Shown piece by piece: positions 22,188 to 33,080 of a stretch of DNA of 64,000 nt. This DNA is from Acorus gramineus (Eukaryota; Streptophyta; Magnoliopsida; Acorales; Acoraceae). Numbering within the stretch: position 1 is the first letter of the stretch; the number at the start of each line of letters is the position of its first letter. Below the pieces are notes generated by a model, which had not been told where the DNA came from, did no database searches, and worked only from the letters and a program-made list of their open reading frames with translations. Position numbers and translations under genes: made by a program. Location: NCBI GenBank assembly GCA_030737835.1, contig CM060850.1, positions 22,344,512-22,408,511 on the forward strand, in the 5' to 3' direction.

Positions 22188-25176
22188 TGTCACGCCCCGG
22201 GCGTCCCCAGAACGCGGCAAGTGTATATATGATATCAGTCCAAACAGGAGTTCAATAACATACTCACACAACAGCTAAAATGACAACACAGACAAAAGCA
22301 GGGGCTGACATGATATATACACAAATAGCAGAAGCTAAAAGACTGAATTTGTAATTCAAAAACACATCACAGACTTGATACATAATCAACTGTCCTATGA
22401 GAGTCAATATATACAAAGACATCCAAATAATATACAAACGCGTGCCTACGCACGGAATACAACATATACAATCAAAAGGGGATGCTGATAGCCTCTGATA
22501 CTCGCGGGACGTGGCGCTACTCCGCTACTGATGAAATCCCTCGGGAGCTCCTCCTCTAGATCCGACTCAGATGACACTGGAGAAAAATAATTATGCGAGG
22601 GGTGAGCCACACGCTCAGTGAATAGCACAACCCATGCATCACAGATATATTAACCACAATAAATCAGCAACTAGCCTTAAAATGGCATAACAACATAAAT
22701 CCAGTGGTTCGTACATCGCCGAACCACCACACCCTCACCCCTCAATAGGTGACATAGAATATTGGGACTTAATAGCTTGATAAACATCCATACACATCCA
22801 TACACCCTCACCTTCACCCCTCAATAGGTGACATAGGATATTGGGACTGATAATCATCCATACACATCCATACACCCTCACCCTCACCCCTCAATGGGTG
22901 ACATAGGATATTGGGAGTGACTAGGCTGTTAATCATCCTTGGTCCACCGATAGCCTCTCCTCCACACCGTAGCTTGCCTGGTCTACTCCCACATTCAGCA
23001 CAGTCCGAGTCCAAGATCAGGAGGTGCCTACTGATGGGATCCCTCTGTCAGGGTAGCCTATCTAACGCTGAGGAGTCCCTACACGGATCCAACGAAGGGA
23101 AAAGAAACAGCCTACCCACACGGATCCGCTGACAACACATCTCTACAACTCTAGTGTCTTGAATTCATCAGAATTCCTCCAGGGCGCATAACCAAGATGC
23201 GGGGAACATGCATTAATATAGACGGGAAAAGAAACCTTGGGAGGGCACCATGAGGTCCCGATATAGCAAATCCAGACAACCAAACAAGGAACATGGAGCA
23301 CCCTAGCACGGGTCTCAATGTTGACCTCGCAAGGCCCCTTAATATTCCCTAAGGCATGCTATAATATTACAAGTTGCATTTAACTTAACAAATAGGACGC
23401 ATACATAGGCCAAGGCTTTCCTAGCATGATAACAAGGTGCCAGGAAGCATGGCTCTTACACAACCTAAGGGTGCAAGTCCTTAACATACACGGTCTAGGG
23501 TAGCATGCATACTACATATCAATCATGCTTGCATGGATTACATATTAAACAGATTAATATTAATCTATGGTGCCCCAGGGGAGGACGATATAAGCCCAAG
23601 TGCATATAGCGCCTCCCAACTGGATTGGATTGTCCCACTCACCAACACCCGGGTCGTCGCGTGACCGTCCATCAAGATCTGCAAGATAAGGTATTCAACA
23701 CGGTGAGTAAAATACACAATACACGCAAAAATACACTAAAAATACCCAACACTCGGACAAACGTACATACGGCCCGTACGCACGCTAGCCCGAGCACCCC
23801 GACTCACTCCCGCACCCCCGGGCAGCCATACGCACGGCCACCCGCACGTGCACGCACGAATGCGCACGCACGCATGCACCCCGGCACCATCGGCGCACTG
23901 CCGCGCGCCTGCCCGCGCGCCCCGACGCACTGCCGCACGCTCGCGCGCGCACGCGCGCACCGCGCGTCCAGCCCAGCGCCCCCCCGCGCGCACTGCCCGC
24001 ACGCCCCAGCACGCGCACGCACTGGTCCCCAGCTCTGCGCCCAGGCGCATGCCCAGGCGCCCTGCCCCGCACCCAGGCGCAGTGCCCAGGTGCCCTGCTC
24101 GCGCGCGCACGCCCGCTCGCACCTCCGCTTGCGCCTGCACCCGCGCGCACTCCCGCACGCACCCGCGCACCCGCGCGCGTCTGCGGTCCCGCCAGCGCGC
24201 ACGCGCGCAGACGACGCCCAGCTCGCGCCCAAGCCATTCTAACCTCTTTTTAACCATCCCCAACCCCTCACACACTCCCTAACACACCTACCCAACATGC
24301 ATGACCTTCCCAACACCCCTTAGGCCAAGAAAACCAAGAAAAAGGAGGGGAGGAGCTCACCTTGGGAGGGAAAAGAAAGGGGGAGGTTCGGGGCCTTTCG
24401 CGCACCGAAACACCGCCGCCGGAACCACCACCACCACCACCTCTCCTCGGCCTCTCCTCAGCCTCCTCATGGCAGCAAACAGGGGGGAAGAGATCATGAG
24501 AAAGGGAGCTTGAGATAGAGAGGAACAAACAACAACAACACATGCACACAAGCTCTTCTTCCTCCACCACCTCCTTCTCTTCTTCTCATTGAAACATTTG
24601 ATCAAACACTTGGTGGGGGCTTTGAAGGAGAGAAAATGAGACCCAGCAGAGGTCGACGTGCACATTGGGAGGGGAAGAGAGAGGAGAAAGATATTTATGC
24701 AAAATATCTAAGGAGAAATTACTAAGTCGCCCTCCGACTAGAAATTCTGCGCAAGCTTCACTGGAACAGCCATAACTTCCCCGATACAGCTCCGAATTGC
24801 TTGATTCCAAGACCGATGGAAAGCTAAGAAGATTATCTACAACTTTCATGTTTATTCCATGATCAGATAATCCCTCTAGCTAATCCGAAATTAGAGCTAA
24901 ACATCGAGCAGGGCTGCTGCCAGAATTTCCATCCCCGGGGTATACTTGGAAAAATACCCATAACTTTTACTACAAGAATCCAGTTGATCTAATTCCACTT
25001 CTGTACGAAAGCTAACTCAAAACTGGACATCTCATAATAAAATCATAATTAAACCTCTTCATCTTGGATTTTAACAAAATCAAATCCAAACACCAAATCA
25101 GGAATACATAACTTAAGAAAAAAAATTATGTACCCAAATCTTCAAACAGAGCGCTCCAAATGACACAGACACAACA
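22188..25176. mobile_element. 3-kb non-coding repeat, copy A (LTR-like ends)
   Basis: It starts TGTCACGCCCCGGGCG and ends GACACAGACACAACA, so both ends have the TGT..ACA form of LTRs. It is flanked by TCTTCCTC on both sides (22180-22187, 25177-25184), an 8-bp direct repeat that interrupts the PMD/coiled-coil ORF. Inside, in order: a GCGTAGG..ACTGATGAAATCCCTCGG segment shared with copy B, about three 75-bp tandem units with CCTCAATAGGTGACATAGG (22700-22920), an extremely GC-rich CGC/CAC core (23760-24240), a GA-rich part and an AT-richer end with TTGATTCCAAGACCGATGGA. No protein genes; a solo LTR of a large element is the likeliest identity. Confidence 0.65.
23760..24240. repeat. GC-rich low-complexity core of copy A
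   Basis: About 480 bp of CGC, CAC and CCC words with many alternating GCGC and CACGCA runs. Every frame on both strands is almost free of stops because of the composition, so the long overlapping open frames here are not evidence of genes. Confidence 0.75.
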
Positions 25177-26199
25177 TCTTCCTCCTATGATCCTCCTCCG
25201 ATCAGTGCCTCTGATTAAGAGCTCGAGTTGGCGAACGAGCTAGGCATGGTTTGTAGCGAGCTCCTGGCTACTCGGATGGAGCTTGATCTTGCCAGGGAGA
25301 GGGTTGCTAGAGCTGAGGATGAGGTGGACCAGTTGAGGTCCGAGAGATTGTCGAGGGAGGAGGTGTTGGGTCAGCTACGGTCCGGGATGGTGTCGAGAGA
25401 AGAGGAGTCATCCATCTTACACAGTGAGCGAGACTCTCTCCAGGCTAGAGTGTCGGAGTTGGAGGCGTCGGCTGGCGTGCCTGGTGGGTTGATGGGAGAC
25501 TTGGTCCGTTCTCTTCAAGCAGCTAGGGATAGGGATCGAGAGGCTCTCAGGGTCTCGAAGGTGAGGGCACGGGAGCTGGAAGAGAGGTTGAGGGCGGCCG
25601 AGGATCGATCCAGAAGCGTGGAGAGCCGCCTTCATCAGAGGTTGGAGAAAGGAGATCGAGACATGCAGCAAGTCCACCTCTGGGGGGCCACTATGCGAGG
25701 GAGGGTCCATGACGGAGGTGGATCTCGATCTTCTTCCTCTCGAGCCTGACCATTCGGTCTCTGCCTCCCTAGCCACTACAGCCACCTTCAGTTGGGCCTC
25801 CCGTCCTTCAACAACTCAGAGATGTGGGAGATACGCGAGGGCTAATTTTTTGGTGAGGGAGACTCTTGCTACTCTGGATGCTCTAGAAGTTCAGTCTTCT
25901 CCTCAGCGACTACCTTCTCAGCCAGACCAGGATGTTCCTCCTTCGACCCAGCCTCCCGGGGATGACGACACTCCGAGGTATAGTTTTTGTGTCTTGGTTT
26001 TGGTAGAAGAAATGTATATATGCAAGGAATTCATGCTTTTCTTCTTTTCTTTTGGCTTAGGTGATTGTTTTGATGATGCACAGCTCAAGACATTGGAGTT
26101 GGAGCTCTTTTGGTGGACCTATCCTTTTTTGCTTTTTATAGGGACTTTCTTTCATGTAGTTTTTATGTTTTAGGGACAATTTATGTTTATGTTCTTTGT

Positions 26200-28130
26200 G
26201 GGACAATTTTCTAGTCTTTCATATGCATGGTTTGGTGTAATTAATATGGAGGTTTTGGTGTTTTGAAAAGGTATGTGGATGCGTATGTGTATGAATGAAT
26301 TTTGGTTTCATAGGTTTGATTCATGGATGGACACATGATTTTGAAATACAGTTGTTTTTAAAGCATATTTAGACATGTTTTATGAATGTATATGTGTGTG
26401 AAATACGTGTATGCAGTTTTTAGAAAGAAATATTCCTAATAGATCTCAAAGGTTTGAAGAGTTGATTGTCAATGGGACTGACAATGCGGAGTGGGCAGTA
26501 GGTGAGGGGTGGTTACTTATTCTTAGCCGTTTGGTAAGGGGCGGCTAGATGGGCTCAGCCGCCCCTTGCTTCTGTTTTTGTCTGTTGTTACTAAAAGTTT
26601 TTCCCAGTGCTTTGTCAACCTTTAAAACCTGTAGAAACATTCTTTCCATGAATCAAGTGTTAAATCTGTTCGGATTGCGCCCCTGCACTGACTTTCGAGC
26701 CTTTCTTGTTCAAATTGTCAAGGGCTACAACCCATCTAAGGTAGTAAAGCAAAAAAGATGCGAGAAGCCGCGTCCAGTATACAAAGGAGGGGGCCTAGAT
26801 GACTCTGAGCGTGAGGATATGTGAGAATGGAAAAGCTTTAGGTGTGCATGAGAGTGGGGCAATTTTCATTCTCAAATGTGTGTGGAAGGGTATGAAATGA
26901 AAGTAATAGGGGCAATTTTCTTTTGGTGTGGGAGTCAATTGTGGTATTTTGAGAAAATTGAATGCCTAAATGTTTGGAAAAGGAAAATACAATCTTATGC
27001 ATAAGTGTGAGTGACATAAGGGAGCATTTTAATTCTTCAAAAGATTTTTTATGTGGGAGGGCAATGTTTTCAATTTCCTAAAGTAAAAAATGCCATCAAG
27101 TCCTTGAAGAGGGGCCCTTGTGTTAACCCATGTCCAAGCCAGGATTAAATTTGAAAGGTGTTGGATTCAGGTGTTAATTTCTCAAGTTCATGGTTCTCAA
27201 ATGCTTGATCATATTATTCTAAACATGCTGGGAAATCCATGAATGCACCAAGATTTAAGTCGAGTAAGCTTCCTTTAGATAGGCAAGTGTTTTAAGTAAA
27301 CTCATGTGAATGTGTGCTGTTGTAAACATAGGAAAAGGTCTACCTTTGGTTGAGATTTCGCCTTTCGAAGTAGACATAGTTCAATTTCAACTCCATAGCA
27401 AGAAATAAAAGGGTGGGGGGTGAATGGGGTAAGAGTAATATCTCCTTTTGGGAAAATATTTTAGAATTGTCCCAGTCTGGCATATGTCTTACTTTCTAGG
27501 TCCCTCTGGCTTTCTTCTCTTTACCACTTCTTTATTTGGGGTGGAGAGTACATCCCACCGGGCGTATACCCGTGTTTTGGGTGGAGAGTATAATCTGTTT
27601 GCTTGGATGTGTACTAGTATAGCCTTTTGTTCAGCATATACTATGTGTAAAGGCGTTTGCGCCTACTAAAATAGAGAGTTTAACCCGTTGTCTGGGTGTT
27701 GTTTTGATCTTTGGCCTCTCATTGCCTTTCTTTTATTTTGTTTTGTTTTGTTTTGAGGGGGGACTTTTCTATTTTTCACCCCTGTTCTTTTCTGCTTCCC
27801 CTCTAGAAGTGTTTATATAGTGCCAGAGCCAGTTTTGGGGCATATGCCAGGTCCAGGTAAATCCTCATTTTGCCTTTGGGTTGATACGAGTGAGGGCGAA
27901 AATAAGGAGAGATGCTTTGGGTTTAAAAAATTGTCCCAGTCTACAGGGTAGGCAATTTTTTCTTTTATCAGATAAACCAGTTGCTAAGTCATATTGGTGT
28001 GATGAAGGTGGTATGAGTGGTGAATATATGAGCTCAAATAAAATACAAGTTATCTTTGAGAGTCTTACAATTCTATCATCAGGTTTAAACACTGGAAATC
28101 ATAGGAAGGAAGAATAACATTTCTCAAGTC
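26200..28130 (-). other. Non-coding region between antisense ORF and pol remnant of the inner retrotransposon
   Basis: T/G-rich sequence without recognisable domains. A few GGCGGCTA-type hairpin units appear near 26505-26565, and a short repeated GGTGGAGAGTA motif near 27540-27590. I see no gene. Confidence 0.5.
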
Positions 28131-28139
28131 TTGAGAGTT

Positions 28140-28320
28140 TTTATGCATGGAATTTCTTTAAATAAAGTGCATTCCACGAATCTGAGACTTCGATTCCTTC
28201 GGCGTCCACCAAGCGGTAGGCATTCCCGGAATAGGCATGGGTGATCACATAGGGTCCCTTCCATGTGGGTTGCAGCTTGCCTTTGAGGTGGGGCTGCCTT
28301 GATGGCATGATTTACTTAAG
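28140..28320 (-). pseudogene. C-terminal end of pol (integrase tail) of the inner retrotransposon
   Basis: The minus strand encodes LQPTWKGPYVITHAYSGNAY followed by RLVDAEG, the pattern that closes plant Ty3/gypsy polyproteins after the integrase core. Nothing recognisable of reverse transcriptase or RNase H lies upstream on this strand, so most of pol was deleted. Confidence 0.72.
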
Positions 28321-28469
28321 TACAAGCTCCTCAATTTTAAATTTTCTCTCTATTATTTTTTTTCAAATGCCCTTGCCACCCTTCTCTGGTAGGCCTGGGC
28401 GTGGTTTGCGGCTCTTAACTTCTTTTTGTCTCTCTTTGTTGTTTTGTTTTGTGGGTTTTTTTTTTTTTT

Positions 28470-28715
28470 GAAAGCATGTAAACAAGTATGTGCATGAATG
28501 TGGAATGAAAGTTGTTTAGCATTTTTTGGGATTTTTTTGTTTTTGGAAAGCATGGTAACAAATATATACAGGAATTGGGATTATGAAGGCTGTTTAGCAT
28601 TTATTTTTATTATTTTTGAAAAGCATGGAAACAAATATATACAGGAATTGGGAGTATGAAGGTTGTTTAGCATTTTTTGGATTTTTGTTTTTATTTTATT
28701 TTATTTTATGTAAAG
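28470..28715. repeat. Three tandem 73-76 bp units
   Basis: Units begin at about 28470, 28546 and 28618 with GAAAGCATG(G/T)(A/T)AACAA and end in TTGTTTAGCATTTTTT plus a T-rich spacer. They lie next to the deletion point of pol in the inner retrotransposon. Confidence 0.7.
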
Positions 28716-31534
28716 CATGTAAAGGTTTGAAAATATGAAAGTATGTGAAAGATAATATATGTAGTACTGAAGGGTGGCCTCCAGGAATGATAGTGTAAGG
28801 TGAGTCCTCTATGGAGGCTCAAATTGGAGGATCTTCAGTGGAATGATACCTGAATTATCTGATGTATCATTACTTGTGTATCGGTTCTCCTCTATCTTGA
28901 AGCGGGTTTGATGCCTTCTTAACCACTGCTGCTCAGCATCTATTCTGACATAATCTATCAGAATATCAAAGCCTAAATCCCATCGAAAATGTGAGTGGAG
29001 CTTGACCCGCCATAGACACTTAGCAGGAAGAGAATTTTTCCTCAAAGAGGGGTCAGTCAATAAGGATGTGGATATGGAAAAGTAAGTCACAAAGGTGACT
29101 ACTGACTGAAAAGGTGTAAGGGAGCACGGTTTACCATAATGTTGAGGACCTAATGATGATGGGGGTAAAAACTCATCAGTTGGTGCAGTTAGGGGCTCAT
29201 GGGCCAGATCTGAAATAATTGAATTGGATACGGCAGAGGAGTCCAAAGGAGAGGGCTCCTCTGACAGATGGGATGTTAAGTTGAGTGGATCCGGAAATAG
29301 GGACGGCTCGACTGCTCCCTTAAATTGTGCATTTTTAAATATGAGCGGTTCTTATTTAAGGACATGCATAATTGGTTGAATCGAATCTGGATCAGTATCA
29401 GAATCTGATGAGTCAAGATGTGAGTCATCATAGGCCACCAAAGTAGGTTTGACGGGTATTGACATGATTTGATCTTGAGCAGGTAGAGACAAAGGGTATT
29501 TAGATTCAATCGGTTGTAAGGCTTGGATGTTAGATTCAGGTTGTACTGGAGTAGGGTCAAAGAGTTCCAACAGTTCTCCATCCATAAATTCTTCATCATC
29601 GTCAGAGTCCTGCTTGGGACATTCTGTAGATTCAATAATTTCAGGAGCTGGAGACTCATAAGTCGATGGGGGCGGAATAGCGGTGTATTTCCTTTGTGGT
29701 ACTTGTTGGGGAACAAAGGCTTGCGTCCTCAGTGGAGCAGAGGGATAGGTAGGAAGAACTCTGGCCCTAATGTCATTGGTCTGAATAGGTTGTGCCTGGG
29801 AGAAATGGTCCAATGGTCGGATGGGACCTCCCTTTACGGGATAAATTGTGATGGGCTCGGGTACTTGTCCTGTGTATGGGGTGAGGGGCCTGATAGGGTT
29901 TGGGTGCATTGGGGAAGGTGCTGGAAGGATTAAACCACCTGGAATGATTCTAGGTAATTCTTCATGATTCGTGGCTCCTATTGCGTAGGTGCTTTCAAAG
30001 TTTAGATTTTCTGGTTCTTCCATCAGGGCTTGTATAGTAGGTTCTAGCTTTTGTTTTTCAATATTTGTTACAGGATCTACATGTGCTGGGATCTGGTTTA
30101 CAGGGTTTTGGACTATGGGATTTTGGGTTAACGGGCTTTGTCGTAACGGCACGAAAGCAGGTACCGATCGAGGAAAAAAGGTGTTTGGATAAGTAGCTTG
30201 TCGAGGCGGCACATATTCGGATGAACCGGGTGCAGACTGTCTCGAAGCTGGTCCTTGATCAGGTACCCGTGCTCCATTCGGGTAGAGTGCCAAAACTTGT
30301 GTGATCCCCTCTACCGTGGGGGTTTGCACCTTTCTTAGCGGTTGTCCAACCCTATGGCTAATAGGTGGGGACTGGGTTTGGACTACTAGGGCTGCACAAT
30401 GGAAAATCCTTTTGTGGCGGTCAATTAGAAGCTAGTACATGGTACAGTCTCCGTACGAAAGCCTCGTACGAAGTTCTGGACTCAGGCTCTGTCACGCCCC
30501 AGGGCGGCCAACCCCGGAACGCGGCAAATGTATACATATCATATCAGAAACCTACACAGGAGGTCAACAATATATATCATACACAATAAACAGAATGACA
30601 CACAATGACAAGAAGCTGACATGATATATACACCTAATGCGGAAGCAAAAGACTGAATCTGTGAATAAACATTCTACAGACTCGATACACAATCATACGT
30701 CCTGTGAGAGCCAATATACACAAATATATAACTGAACATATACAAACGTGCTCAGCACGAAAATACAATACATACAGCCAAGGAAAGGGATGCTGATAGC
30801 CTCTGGTACTCGCGGACGTAGCGCTGCTCCGCTACTGAAGAAATCCCTCGGAAAGCTCCAACTGCTGCTCCGGCTCCAGCTCCAGCTCAGTGGCAACTGG
30901 GGAAAAACATATGCGAGGGGTGAGCCACACGCTCAGTGAATGGCACAACCCATGCATCACAGACAATATTGACCACAACATATTAATCCAGCCATTCATC
31001 CCGCCTCAAAGGGGCAGGAACAACATAACCATTTATCCAATCCAGATCATACCCTCACCCTTACCCCTCAACAGGGGACTCAGGATTTTGGGACTAACTA
31101 TCATCAATAAACAAGACCAGCGGGTCGTTCATCGACAACCCACTACACCCTCACCCTCACCTTTCCAAAGGTGACATAGGATTTTGGGACTGATAAACAT
31201 TCATAAACAAAACCAGTGGGTCGCTCATCGACAACCCACTACACCCTCACCCTCACCCTACCACGGGTGACATAGGATTTTGGGACTGACTAGGCTGTTG
31301 GTCACCCTTGGTCCACCGATAGTCTCTCCTCACTCCGCGGTTGTTTGGCCACTCCCATGTTCAGCACAGTCCTTCATCAAACCAGGAGGCGCCTACTAGT
31401 GGGAGCCCCTGCACGGGACAACCTGTCTAACGCCGAGGTAGTCTCTAAAGGATCCAACGCAGGGCAACAGAACAGCCTAACCATCGCATATGATCCACTC
31501 GGATCCGCCGACAACGCATCTCTCCAACTCAAAT

Positions 31535-32010
31535 GTCATGAACTCTTCAGAGTTCCTCCAGCGCGCATAACCAAGATGCGGGGAAACAGTACAATCAAAA
31601 GCAGTGTTGGAATACCACTGGGGGAAAGAAACTCGGGAGGGCGGCGTGAGTTCCCGATACAGGGTACCCCGACAACCAAACAAGGAACACGGAGTACCCT
31701 AACACGGGTCTCACCGCTGTCCTCGCAAGGTCCCTCCCCTATAATATTCACTACTCATGCTAATAATCATACCAAACATACAACTCTAACGTTCTGAATT
31801 CCTCAGAACCCACCAGGGCGCATAACTACGATGCGGGGAACATGCATAAGGTTATAACATGGTGAAATATTCTTGGGGGAAAGCAACTCGGGAGGGCAGC
31901 GTGAGTTCCCGTTATAGGACGCTCCGACAACCAAACAAGGAACACGGTGTACCCTAACCCGGGTCTCACCGCTGTCCTCGCAAGGCCCCTCCCCTAAAAT
32001 AATCACTATA
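31535..32010. repeat. Tandem duplication of about 258 bp in copy B
   Basis: A unit running from CAGAGTTCCTCCAGCGCGCATAA through GGGAAAG..AACTCGGGAGGGC and CGACAACCAAACAAGGAACA to CACCGCTGTCCTCGCAAGG occurs twice, about 31548-31740 and 31803-31990. Copy A carries a single unit (23170-23350). Confidence 0.75.
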
Positions 32011-32429
32011 ACATGCAATTCAACAGATACTAGTATTTAATTTAATAAATAAACTAGTAGGGCACATGCATCGGTCGGGCTTCCTAACAAGGAACAGGAG
32101 ACATGCTGCATGGCTCATACGCATATCCTAAGGGGCAAGTCCCTAACATGCAAAACTAGGGAAACATGCATTCTACACATAAATTATACAATCATGGATT
32201 ACATATTATTGCAGGTTAATATTTATCCAAGACGCCCCAGGAGAGGTCGGTATACGCCCAAGTGCGTATAACACCTCTCGACTGGGTTGGATTGTCCCAC
32301 TCACCAGTATTTGGGTCGACGCGCGACCGTCCGTCTAGATCTGCAAGACAGACATTAACTGGGTAAGTATAATCCACAATTATCATTAAATACATAACAC
32401 ACACAACCAAACATCCAACACTTCCCCAA

Positions 32430-33080
32430 CAACTACCCGCGGCCTCGGCAACCACCCGCACGGCCCCCGGCAACCACCCGCACGGTCGGCCACCGCCCGG
32501 ATGCGCCACCGCGGGCCCCGCACGCCTCGCGCCGGCCCGCGAGCACCCCGCACGCCCCTGCGCGCGCGCCTCGCCCCCGCGCACACCATCCCAGCCTTGC
32601 CGCGACCCGCGCACGCCTCGCGCACGCCTCCTCGCCCCGCGCGCACCCGCGCGCACCTCCGCCACCCCTCCGCGCGCACCTCGCGCGTGCAGCACCTCCG
32701 GCAGCACCTCCGCGCGCACCTCGCGCGTGCAGCACCTCCGCGCGCACCTCCGCGCGCCTCCGCGCGCACCTCGCGCGTCCAGCACCGGCCACTGCTCGCC
32801 CAGCACCGCCAGCACCTCCGCGCGCGCCCAGACCAGCGCCCAGACCAGCTCGCCCAGCACCGGCCACTGCTCGCCCAGCACCGGCCAGCACCTCCGCGCG
32901 CGCCCAGACCAGCGCCCAGACCAGCTCGCCCAGCACCGGCGCCCTGCACCAGGCCCGCGCGCCCTCGCGCGCACGCCGCGCGCCCGCGCACGCACGCGCG
33001 CCTGCCCGCGCGCACCCGACCTGGCGCCGCCCGGGGCTGCTGCTGCTGCTGCTGCTTGGCCCGGACGACCTGCCGCAGCC
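32430..33080. repeat. GC-rich core with minisatellite in copy B
   Basis: The sequence is dominated by C, G and CGCG words. Between about 32680 and 32940 there are repeats of GCGCGCACCTCGCGCGTGCA and of a longer unit with AGACCAGCGCCCAGACCAGC plus TCGCCCAGCACCGGCCACTG, the latter twice. A short CTG run (33038-33054) follows. All frames are open by composition; no gene is claimed. Confidence 0.75.

Larger units (their letters stand above)
19261..25750 (+). pseudogene. Antisense PMD plus coiled-coil ORF of the inner retrotransposon, broken
   Basis: The first exon starts at the ATG at 19261 (MTKGKRTASMMKHLRSS) and encodes a Ser-rich, then Gly/Glu-rich acidic region to 19905. After an acceptor near 20480 comes a plant mobile domain: FHVHCPYLEALAERWDP, LPMGVVMPMLKDVQRITSL (20650-20790), then YLFATAFDKVSS and WGAAMLAHLFVELSKKVKRA (about 21060-21215), then IFGYEHFAIARPTQ (21333). 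A region with MTWRPYTEEAVPEELSQ (21570) and a C-terminal coiled coil (NELEKKLKV at 22020; MELDLARERVARAEDEVDQL to RLEKGDRDM at 25275-25665) follow. Stop codons at about 21410, 21753, 22063, 22105 and 25215 and the insertion of a 3-kb repeat at 22188 show that it is dead. PMD ORFs as antisense passengers are known from Ty3/gypsy elements. Confidence 0.72.

Noticed and set aside
22446-22628. 60-residue minus-strand frame in copy A (LEEELPRDFISSGVAPRP), similar in copy B
   Set aside because: The similarity between copies A and B is expected from their shared ancestry; frames differ between them (30693-30896) and no family is recognised.
23625-24282. Long overlapping open frames on both strands in the GC-rich core of copy A
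   Set aside because: Extreme C/G content removes stop codons from every frame. The predicted products are Arg/Ala/Pro-rich without domains, and copy B differs in frame and length, so composition explains them.
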